Assembly: GCA_900556795.1 (NCBI GenBank)
Contig: USQD01000127.1
Span: 1-6,209, forward strand
Direction: 5' to 3'
Length of the DNA: 6,209 bases
Origin: an uncultured Prevotella sp.
GTDB taxonomy: Bacteria > Bacteroidota > Bacteroidia > Bacteroidales > Bacteroidaceae
The position numbers and the translations under genes are program-made. Below, piece after piece: positions 1 to 5,150 of this stretch (the first letter of the stretch is position 1; each line of letters opens with the position of its first letter). The notes under the pieces were generated by a model. That model had not been told where the DNA came from. It saw only the letters and a program-made list of their open reading frames with translations, and ran no database searches.

Positions 1-72
1 TTTTTTCAAGCAGAAGACGGCATACGAGATTCCGAAACGTGACTGGAGTTCAGACGTGTGCTCTTCCGATCT
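1..72 (+). other. Illumina P7/TruSeq index adapter (sequencing artefact)
   Basis: After a T6 run, positions 7-30 match the 24-base Illumina P7 flow-cell sequence (begins CAAGCAGAAGACGG, ends CGAGAT). Positions 31-38 (TCCGAAAC) sit where the 8-base sample index belongs. Positions 39-72 match the TruSeq read-2 primer site, ending GCTCTTCCGATCT. The order P7, index, read-2 site, insert is exactly that of a library molecule, so this is untrimmed adapter built into a contig end. It carries no biology, and genomic sequence begins at about 73. Confidence 0.98.
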
Positions 73-99
73 TTATAATTAATAATTGGTTTAAGGGGT

Positions 100-165
100 G
101 GCCATTAAGGATAAGGTTGAATTGAAAAACCTTAATGACCCTTAATGACCTTGACCCTTAATGAC
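100..165. repeat. 10-bp tandem repeats with an inverted copy (iteron-like)
   Basis: CCTTAATGAC occurs at 130-139, 140-149 and 156-165. The 6 bases between the last two (CTTGAC, 150-155) look like a fourth copy with an internal deletion. An inverted copy, GGCCATTAAGG, lies at 100-110 and can pair with 130-140 with one mismatch, leaving a 19-base loop. A second, shorter pairing, AAGGTT (113-118) with AACCTT (128-133), would compete. The array starts 5 bases beyond the stop codon of the primase/DUF3987 gene. Next to a replication-type gene, iterons or protein-binding sites are an attractive reading, but the unit is shorter than usual plasmid iterons. No T-run follows on the minus strand, so it is not a convincing terminator. 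The rest of 73-170 is AT-rich and shows no gene. Confidence 0.6.
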
Positions 166-170
166 ACCGA

Positions 171-2702
171 TTAGACGGTAGATGATGCTTTCTGATAGCG
201 TTTGTCAGGCAAAACGCTTATCAAGCCCTGACGCTTCCAGTTCTTCAACATTTGTTTTACCGATTCGCGTGTAGAACTTGCACCCTTTACGGCAACACTC
301 TGTTGCTCAGCCTGTTCAAAGGTGAAAGTAACGTCCAGCCGCTCGAAAATAGAGTCGTTTCTTCCACGTCGTGAACGGTCGTATGGCGACTGTCCGGAAT
401 AGTTCTTCGACGAGAAAGCATCCTCGATGCGGCTGCGGAAGAAATAGAGCGCATTCTCCAGCTGATAATCAGCCAGGGTGTCGAAGACAGCAAGCATGGT
501 AGGCGTCTGCATCTTCACTATCAGTTCCTTCCACAACTGCGGATTCTGCTTCAACTGCGTCTCTGCGCCCTGGAAACCATGCTTCTGAATCAGCGATTCT
601 GCCACCTTGCAGAGCATGATGCAGGTCATCATTCTCATCGTTGTAGGACAGATTCTGAAACGCTGGCGAGCCTTCACCTTGTCGTCATTTTTCATTGTCT
701 CCAGTCTGATCTGTTCCAGCCATCTTCTACCTTTCTCCTCCAGCTTCGGCAGCACAACCTCGCCCGACATCAGCGGCAGCAGATGGGCAATCTGAATGAT
801 GCGGTCACGCTGGCGCTCAGTAAGAATGTAGAGATTCTCTGACAGCGGAGTGAAGGTGTTGTCCGGTGTACGAGCCACGACAATACGACTCTGAAAACCA
901 TCCGTATAATTGCTTACCACTCGATAGAGGGCATCAGGCGTTCCGCACATCACCACGTTCCATAACAGTCGTTCGATATGGACGTTTACCGCATCTGCAC
1001 TTCTTGCCTCTCGTTCGTAGCTCGTACCGTCGTAAGCCTGACGCAGCATCACGGAAAAATCGCTCATGGCAGATTTCCACTTCTGCGCCACGGTGTCAGC
1101 TTCCGGTGTGAACGAGAAGGCGTGCTTGCCCTCGGTGTTAGCCAGACGCTCGGCAAGATTTGCCACAGTATTGTTCAGCGTTAGACATCTTACAGGAAGT
1201 TTCGGCTCTTCCGGCTGCTCCTTCTTGTTCTTCGCCGCACGCTTCTTGGCTCTCCATTCGTCCTCCTTTTGCTGGTACATTTTGTCCATTTCCTTCACTT
1301 CTGAAGTCCATGCGCCAATCACCGGGTCGATGCTTCCCTTTCCGGATGCAAAGTCACCGGCGATGTAGGAGATGAGGTTCAGCGAGTTCATCTTGCCGTG
1401 AACAGCCACCTTGACTCCTGTGGCAAGCATTCCGATGGCAGGACAGATGGCAGAAATCACTGGCATTGCCAGGGCTGGTCCTACAGCGTCAACCGATTCC
1501 TTGACTCCCTGCGGCATTTTGGGCAGGGAGTTGAAATAGAACATTTCGTCCTTCACGTTGGCTTCGTCCGTTGCGTTCTCCTGCCCCTCATAGCCTGCAA
1601 CAGAACCACCACTAACAGCGCCCTGTTTCATTCTCTCCTGACGGATAATAGCGAGTACATCCTTCAGTCGCTTAGGCATTTGCGTGATTTTCTCGTTCAA
1701 TGCCGAGTTGATGCAAGCCATCTTCTCCTGCTCTGAAAATCCATCGTAGCAGGGAATGATCTGTCCCATCAGATTACCGTCAAAACCGCAGATGTGGCGC
1801 AGGTTCACGGCAAGCTCAAAAGTCAGCGTATTGCGGTTGGAACGTACCGGTTCTCGTCCGTCATTATACATCTGCCACCACTTCCGGATGATTTCAGAAT
1901 AAGGGATTCCAAGGTAATCCGCAGAGCTGGATGAAGGAGAAGAGGAAGGAGCAGAGTTTCTCAAATTCTGAAATTCTTGACTCTTTAAAATCCCCTGGGA
2001 AGAGTTTCTCGAATTCTCAAATTCTTGACCTTTTAAAATCCCCTGAGGATTCTGGATCTTCTTGATCTCTTCGAGCCAAGGCTTGTAATGTTTATTCGCC
2101 TTGTGCGCACCCTCCGGAAGCTCTTCCTGTCCGAATCTTTCTCTCTCTTCGAGCACCTTGGCTTCAGCTGCCACGGCAGCCTCATCATATTCATCCTTGA
2201 AGAGTCGTGGCGAAAGGAATAGCAGATCTTCGTCATCCGATGTAGTAGTGAAGTAAACCCGATTGATGTCGTGAGCCGAAGTATCCATTTCGCACTTGAG
2301 CATCGTAGCAATCCTCACCTGATTCTCCAGAACCGTCTTGCCCTTTTCGCGTTCAAACACCGCATGTCCGCCTTGTCGTGCACTGCGTTCCAGCATCAGC
2401 AGTCCGTACTTGTCCGGTTCCTTCAGCAGCAGCTTGGCAGCCTTGGCAAAAGCCTCCGGCTCATCCATATCAAACCCGAAAGCACCGCTTGGCAGTTTCA
2501 TTCCCTTTACCACGCCTTGCGGATAATGCCCGGAATAATTAAACTGCACCAGTCTCCGTTTCGCAGCATCGTTTCCGGCTCGAGCCAGACGAAGATTCGC
2601 CTTCTGCTCGTTGCTTCCACGCAGCTGCTTGTACTCCTCTTCCGAGGTGATGGAGCGGGCCACCTTGTGCCCGTTCTCCACCTTAATTAAATAACAACTC
2701 AT
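171..2702 (-). CDS. VirE_N/BT4734-like primase domain plus DUF3987 P-loop ATPase fusion
   Basis: This 843-residue protein looks like a replication initiator/primase-helicase. Residues about 50-190 resemble the VirE_N (BT4734/BF3469) domain and show the pattern of an archaeo-eukaryotic-type primase: FGFDMD with D78 and D80, then SARQGGH (S107, R109, H113), then HDINR (D145, R148). A linker (about 215-262) holds two copies of a 16-residue repeat and a serine-rich run. Residues about 265-360 are helical. Residues about 390-620 look like DUF3987: Walker A-like GDFASGKGS (449-457), acidic TPEADT (532-537), CGTPD (586-590) and SRIVVAR (605-611), a possible arginine-finger region. The SGKG form, lacking Ser/Thr right after Lys, is as I recall common in this family. 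Residues about 790-840 could be a winged helix. The ATG lies 11 bases after the preceding gene's stop, with AAGGA upstream, which suggests co-transcription. Family assignment is strong; primase activity is inferred from motifs. Confidence 0.88.
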   Translation of the reverse strand: MSCYLIKVENGHKVARSITSEEEYKQLRGSNEQKANLRLARAGNDAAKRRLVQFNYSGHYPQGVVKGMKLPSGAFGFDMDEPEAFAKAAKLLLKEPDKYGLLMLERSARQGGHAVFEREKGKTVLENQVRIATMLKCEMDTSAHDINRVYFTTTSDDEDLLFLSPRLFKDEYDEAAVAAEAKVLEERERFGQEELPEGAHKANKHYKPWLEEIKKIQNPQGILKGQEFENSRNSSQGILKSQEFQNLRNSAPSSSPSSSSADYLGIPYSEIIRKWWQMYNDGREPVRSNRNTLTFELAVNLRHICGFDGNLMGQIIPCYDGFSEQEKMACINSALNEKITQMPKRLKDVLAIIRQERMKQGAVSGGSVAGYEGQENATDEANVKDEMFYFNSLPKMPQGVKESVDAVGPALAMPVISAICPAIGMLATGVKVAVHGKMNSLNLISYIAGDFASGKGSIDPVIGAWTSEVKEMDKMYQQKEDEWRAKKRAAKNKKEQPEEPKLPVRCLTLNNTVANLAERLANTEGKHAFSFTPEADTVAQKWKSAMSDFSVMLRQAYDGTSYEREARSADAVNVHIERLLWNVVMCGTPDALYRVVSNYTDGFQSRIVVARTPDNTFTPLSENLYILTERQRDRIIQIAHLLPLMSGEVVLPKLEEKGRRWLEQIRLETMKNDDKVKARQRFRICPTTMRMMTCIMLCKVAESLIQKHGFQGAETQLKQNPQLWKELIVKMQTPTMLAVFDTLADYQLENALYFFRSRIEDAFSSKNYSGQSPYDRSRRGRNDSIFERLDVTFTFEQAEQQSVAVKGASSTRESVKQMLKNWKRQGLISVLPDKRYQKASSTV
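1953..2048 (-). repeat. 48-bp in-frame tandem duplication in the primase-helicase linker
   Basis: Units 1953-2000 and 2001-2048 are adjacent, each 48 bases, and match at 42 of 48 positions by my count. They encode residues 219-234 (PQGILKGQEFENSRNS) and 235-250 (SQGILKSQEFQNLRNS). Because the unit is a multiple of three, copy number can change without breaking the frame. The repeat lies between the primase-like and ATPase-like parts, just before a Ser-rich stretch (251-260), so it probably lengthens a flexible tether. Confidence 0.93.
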
Positions 2703-2713
2703 CTATCTTTTCC

Positions 2714-3136
2714 TTATCGTTTCAATTGATAATCCACAACCGCATCAGCAGCCTCTTCAGCCTCCTTTACCAGAGTGCTGCTGATATTGATTCTCTCATC
2801 GCAAAACACCTTCAGGGTGAGCTGAATAGCTCCGTCCTTGGTCTTGCTCACACGTCCGTGAGCCAGCTTTCTGATCAGTTCCGACTGCGAGCGGATTCTT
2901 GGTTTTGCCATGAAGTCGAAAGTACCGTCCGTCAACTGCTGGGCAATGCCCTGCGAGCGGAACCCCTCCACCTTGTTTCTCACCCCTTCGTTTTCAGGTG
3001 AAAACATGAAACACTTGCCTTCGTCATAGAAAGCCACACCACCCAGCTGCACATGCTGCTGCTTGTTTACATTTTTCTTCATTTTACTGAATTGTTTTGC
3101 GAGAAGAAACGTGTGGAATATTGCGCGCTTTACCAT
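2714..3136 (-). CDS. Small protein of unknown function upstream of the primase-helicase gene
   Basis: I do not recognise the family. The 140 residues contain no membrane segment or signal peptide. The core (about 29-125) is well ordered: QLGGVAFYDEGKCFMFSPE, then FRSQGIAQQLTDGTFDF, a basic stretch RIRSQSELIRKLAHGRVSKTKDG, and a hydrophobic strand-like end, AIQLTLKVFCDERINI. The basic RK-rich middle would suit nucleic-acid binding, but this is a guess. Two starts compete. ATG at 3136 has GGAGG 7 bases upstream (3144-3148). ATG at 3082 (residue 19) gives a 122-residue protein starting MKKNVNKQQ, with an A-rich leader of the kind usual in Bacteroidota. The gene ends 11 bases before the primase-helicase start, so the two are probably one operon and the protein may be an accessory to replication. 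Confidence 0.78.
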   Translation of the reverse strand: MVKRAIFHTFLLAKQFSKMKKNVNKQQHVQLGGVAFYDEGKCFMFSPENEGVRNKVEGFRSQGIAQQLTDGTFDFMAKPRIRSQSELIRKLAHGRVSKTKDGAIQLTLKVFCDERINISSTLVKEAEEAADAVVDYQLKR

Positions 3137-3170
3137 GGAAGATCCTCCGCAGTCCCAACTCAGTTAATAA

Positions 3171-3265
3171 CTAAAAGCTTTTGCCCTTACAGGGCGCCAG
3201 TCTTACTTTCTTAATTACCCAGGGTGTTACCCTGGGCTAGGAGCTTTTGGGCCTTCAGCCCGTAC
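3171..3265. repeat. Three-hairpin intergenic repeat (dispersed-element type)
   Basis: Three perfect hairpins stand in a row: GCCCT/AGGGC at 3183-3195 (3-base loop), CCCAGGGT/ACCCTGGG at 3218-3236 (8-bp stem, 3-base loop), and GGGC/GCCC at 3249-3261 (5-base loop). The two outer hairpins are each flanked on the low-coordinate side by the same 13-mer, CTAAAAGCTTTTG (3171-3183) and CTAGGAGCTTTTG (3237-3249), 11 of 13 identical, so the element has internal repeat symmetry. The sequence recalls hairpin-rich repeats scattered between genes in Bacteroidota, comparable to REP elements; this is from memory. No hairpin is followed by a T-run on the minus strand. It lies between the OB-fold gene and the small unknown gene and may terminate, process or stabilise the transcript. 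Confidence 0.7.
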
Positions 3266-3286
3266 ATGAACCACATGCAAAGCCCC

Positions 3287-3318
3287 CTTTTACTTTTTTA
3301 CCTTTTTACCCTTTTACC
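3287..3318. repeat. Short TTTTACC tandem tract across a gene end
   Basis: Four near-copies of (C)TTTTACC with variable T-run length follow each other at 3287-3293, 3294-3302, 3303-3311 and 3312-3318. The tract spans the last codons and stop (3306-3308) of the OB-fold gene, where it encodes the C-terminal lysine-rich KVKG. It looks like a slippage-prone simple repeat and could move the C-terminus of that protein. No function is evident. Confidence 0.6.
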
Positions 3319-3587
3319 TTTTCAATGTCCGTAACCAGAATATCCTGGTAAACCTGCCCATTGTACTCACGAGTTGTGAATCGGAGCGTAACCGCCACCA
3401 ATGTTCCCGGAGCGAACTTACACTGGGCAATGTTGCCGAGCATTGCCGCAGCATACTGGTTCTCGTACTTGCCGCCCATCTCCTGGAGGATGATGTTGCA
3501 TTTCATCATCTGTCCGTTCTCACTTTTCTGACTCTGTACAGCGAACGCCTCGCCCTGCTGCACCACTCTCATAATCTGAGTATTCAT
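3306..3587 (-). CDS. Small OB-fold protein, SSB/DUF3127-like, probable ssDNA-binding
   Basis: The 93-residue protein begins MNTQIMRVVQQGEAF. Its pattern of alternating strands and the end segment VAVTLRFTTREYNGQVYQDILVTDIEKV resemble the OB-fold of SSB-like proteins and of Bacteroidota DUF3127, whose members carry a comparable S/TREYNGxxYxD motif. Binding of single-stranded DNA is therefore likely but inferred. It lacks the acidic tail of housekeeping SSB, so it is more likely an element-encoded or specialised version. An upstream in-frame start at 3692 is rejected because the probable promoter (-7 box at 3660-3667) lies inside that extension, and because the extension has low-complexity, non-protein-like content. 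The leader before ATG is AT-rich (TTTATTATATT), without a Shine-Dalgarno site. A replication role fits with the primase-helicase encoded downstream. Confidence 0.8.
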   Translation of the reverse strand: MNTQIMRVVQQGEAFAVQSQKSENGQMMKCNIILQEMGGKYENQYAAAMLGNIAQCKFAPGTLVAVTLRFTTREYNGQVYQDILVTDIEKVKG

Positions 3588-3659
3588 AATATAATAAATG
3601 TACGAAGGGGGTTCAAGAACACTAAACAATTTCAGCGTTGTCTTGTTTCTTCGACGATG

Positions 3660-3693
3660 CAAAAGTACAATGATTTCCAAACAAAAGGACAAA
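3660..3693 (-). promoter_or_regulatory. Bacteroidota-type promoter for the OB-fold gene
   Basis: Read on the minus strand, TACTTTTG (3667-3660) fits the Bacteroidota -7 consensus TAnnTTTG exactly. A TTTG at 3693-3690 lies 22 bases upstream, close to the usual 19-21 spacing of the -33 box; other TTTG-like copies at 3685-3682 and 3681-3678 are too near. Transcription would start near 3652 and leave an untranslated leader of about 65 bases before the ATG at 3587. The -33 region overlaps the T-run of the preceding terminator. Confidence 0.65.
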
Positions 3694-3723
3694 AAAAATC
3701 CCTCACGAATCCGTTTGGGGGAT
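3691..3723 (-). terminator. Probable intrinsic terminator of the 371-residue gene
   Basis: On the minus strand ATCCC (3723-3719) pairs with GGGAT (3702-3698). One mismatch and two further pairs (3717/3704, 3716/3705) extend the stem, around a 10-base loop. Seven T residues (3697-3691) follow directly. It lies about 45 bases beyond the stop codon of the AT-rich gene. The stem is short, so strength is uncertain. It would insulate that gene from the OB-fold gene. Confidence 0.5.
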
Positions 3724-3769
3724 GTGGGGGATATACTTTGAAATTTTAGGGGATACCCTTGGGGGATAC
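3716..3769 (+). repeat. Four GGGG(G)AT direct repeats (G-runs)
   Basis: TGGGGGAT recurs at 3716-3723, 3725-3732 and 3760-3767, with a shorter AGGGGATAC at 3748-3756; the last two copies share the fuller form GGGGATAC. The four runs of 4-5 G on the plus strand could in principle form a G-quadruplex, though the second loop is long (about 18 bases). The first copy doubles as an arm of the terminator hairpin, and the last runs into the stop codon of the 371-residue gene. Binding sites for a regulator or a dispersed repeat are equally possible. Confidence 0.65.
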
Positions 3770-4884
3770 TATCTTAACTTTTCTATCTTTCGTGTATTGA
3801 TGACCTTTCCAGGCTTAGCATATTTGACGTCCAGAAACTCTAAGTCTAGCTCGTCAGCAATCTCTTTATACACTACACAGCATTGTGGTGCTTTGCTGTC
3901 ATCAAGCGTCCATTTCGTATAGTCATTTTTCTTGAAATATTCATCAATCTCATGAAAATCATAAGCTGAACATCTCAATCTTGTACTGAAAGCAGAATTG
4001 ATTTGGTCAATGAAAAGGCGTTGAGTTGTCTTCTTCAACCAATTCTTTCCGGAGAAAACCTTATAGGCGATGAACCAATGTTTCTGTGCGCTGAGGGTAT
4101 TGTCTTCTATTAAATCTTTAAGTTTAAGCATCAGCTTGTCTACATCCACATTCTCCTTGAATACGATGTTCTTGAATACGGCTTCAACCTTCTTTTGGCA
4201 ATGCTCCTTGGCAATTTGATAAGAAAGATACTTATCGAGGAAATCATAAATGTCGTTGTAGGTCTGTTCTTTCTGTTCCAGAATGTAAGCTACAATCAGT
4301 TTGATGTTCCTGCCATTGTTATGAAATACCTGTCCGAATCGGCAACCGAAAAGGATATTAGCCCGTTCTACGACAATCGTGTTCTTCAGTTGGGTGGCAT
4401 CAGGATAGATGAGTGCTTCTTCCTGACTGTCCTGCATATAGATCAGTTCCAGTCTCTCTTCATTCTCCTTACGGTACTTGTCCAGTACCTTGTTGAACAG
4501 GTCTTCATAATAGGTGTCATTGATAAAGGATTGTCTGAAGCCATGAAATCCCTCATCAACCATAAGGATGATGTCATTGACCATTTTGCGCATTTCATCG
4601 CCTTCATAGCCCTTATAGGAGGTAAGCATAGGTACTAATTCGTTTTGAATTTTAAAGAATCTCTCTTTCTTATCATCCAACAAAGACCATGCTATTTCTA
4701 TCTTTAGTGAATTTAGTAAATCGAAAATCTTTCTTACATCATTGCGCAAGATTAGCTTCCAAGCAGCTATTATATCCTCATTGTTGTTTTCGTCTTCTTC
4801 TTTTCCTAAAAGGCGGAAGCAAACTTTGAAGCGATCAACTAGATCTTCTAGCTTGTTTAATTGCACTTCTTGTTCGTCGTCCAT
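3769..4884 (-). CDS. AT-rich 371-residue protein of unknown function
   Basis: I cannot assign a function. The protein is soluble-looking and largely helical, with an acidic N-terminus (MDDEQEVQLNKLEDLVDRF, then EEDENNNED at 29-37), a charged middle, and a C-terminal region (about 265-350) with aromatic and cysteine marks: KHWFIAYKVFSGKNW, FIDQINSAF, DYTKWTLDDSKAPQCC, YKEIADEL. This C-terminal pattern recalls uncharacterised Bacteroidota families (possibly DUF6043), from memory only. No Walker, nuclease or DNA-binding motif is evident. ATG at 4884 is preferred over an in-frame start at 5025, because the extension would be encoded by the GC-rich structured segment 4916-4999. Sampled 60-base stretches are about 37% GC, against about 58-60% in hsdR and the primase gene, which suggests separate acquisition. 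It follows hsdR, so a defence role is conceivable but unproven. Confidence 0.82.
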   Translation of the reverse strand: MDDEQEVQLNKLEDLVDRFKVCFRLLGKEEDENNNEDIIAAWKLILRNDVRKIFDLLNSLKIEIAWSLLDDKKERFFKIQNELVPMLTSYKGYEGDEMRKMVNDIILMVDEGFHGFRQSFINDTYYEDLFNKVLDKYRKENEERLELIYMQDSQEEALIYPDATQLKNTIVVERANILFGCRFGQVFHNNGRNIKLIVAYILEQKEQTYNDIYDFLDKYLSYQIAKEHCQKKVEAVFKNIVFKENVDVDKLMLKLKDLIEDNTLSAQKHWFIAYKVFSGKNWLKKTTQRLFIDQINSAFSTRLRCSAYDFHEIDEYFKKNDYTKWTLDDSKAPQCCVVYKEIADELDLEFLDVKYAKPGKVINTRKIEKLR

Positions 4885-4915
4885 GATTTTATAGGTTTGA
4901 ATTGTTATTAATAAG

Positions 4916-5068
4916 CGGCGTGGGTGTTCCCTGTAAGCACCGGTATTCAGGTACCTGCAAGAACCTTCGGCAAGGTACAAACAAGTACAGCCCACGCCGT
5001 AGAGGAGTGGATGCCTTGCTGTCACCGTCTTCTTGTCGAATTTCTGAATTTGCAGGTTCTGAATACCG
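4916..5068 (-). ncRNA. Candidate structured RNA with two competing folds
   Basis: Fold A: CGGCGTGGG (4916-4924) is perfectly complementary to CCCACGCCG (4991-4999). Inside it CTGTA (4931-4935) pairs with TACAG (4986-4990), and GTACC (4951-4955) with GGTAC (4974-4978), giving an 84-base bulged rod. Fold B: CGGTATTCAG (4941-4950) pairs with CTGAATACCG (5059-5068), and ACCTGCAA (4953-4960) with TTGCAGGT (5050-5057), 18 pairs around a 2/1 internal loop. The arms interleave, so A and B exclude each other or form a pseudoknot. The strand is assigned from the neighbouring genes. The 3' arm of fold A ends 31 bases before the ATG of the 371-residue gene, so it may be a 5' leader switch or an independent small RNA. 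No promoter or terminator was found for it. It is not tRNA-like. The rest of the 266-base gap, 5069-5150, is AT-rich and shows no clear hsdR terminator. Confidence 0.5.
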
Positions 5069-5150
5069 TAGAAGTGTCAGATAATCAGCGTCTATCGTGT
5101 TATGATTCAGTCTATTTTATGTCTGTTTCTTAATTCTAATTTTAAAGGGT

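Noticed and set aside
100..165. A CRISPR array
   Set aside because: Repeats are only 10 bases, directly adjacent, without spacers of uniform length, and no cas gene is near.
579..2690. Plus-strand open frames of 60-140 codons opposite the primase-helicase gene (for example 1398-1736 and 2271-2690)
   Set aside because: They lie entirely opposite a long gene with clear domain motifs, have odd composition rich in Ser, His and Arg, and show no domain or promoter.
4195..4638. 147-codon plus-strand frame with hydrophobic stretches
   Set aside because: It is antisense to the 371-residue gene, and its hydrophobic runs are the complement of that gene's charged helical codons. There is no supporting start signal.
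4916..4999. A tRNA or tRNA-like gene (84 bases closed by a 9-bp stem)
   Set aside because: The closing stem is 9 rather than 7 bp, and no anticodon arm, proper T-arm motif or cloverleaf can be drawn.
4885..5025. N-terminal extension of 47 residues on the 371-residue protein
   Set aside because: It would be encoded by the structured GC-rich segment, has a composition unlike the rest, and ATG at 4884 gives a normal acidic N-terminus.
5036..5062. Relationship of this AT-rich GAATTTCTGAATTT stretch to the 48-bp linker repeat at 1953-2048
   Set aside because: They share only short runs of A/T-rich bases, which is expected by chance, and the match does not extend.
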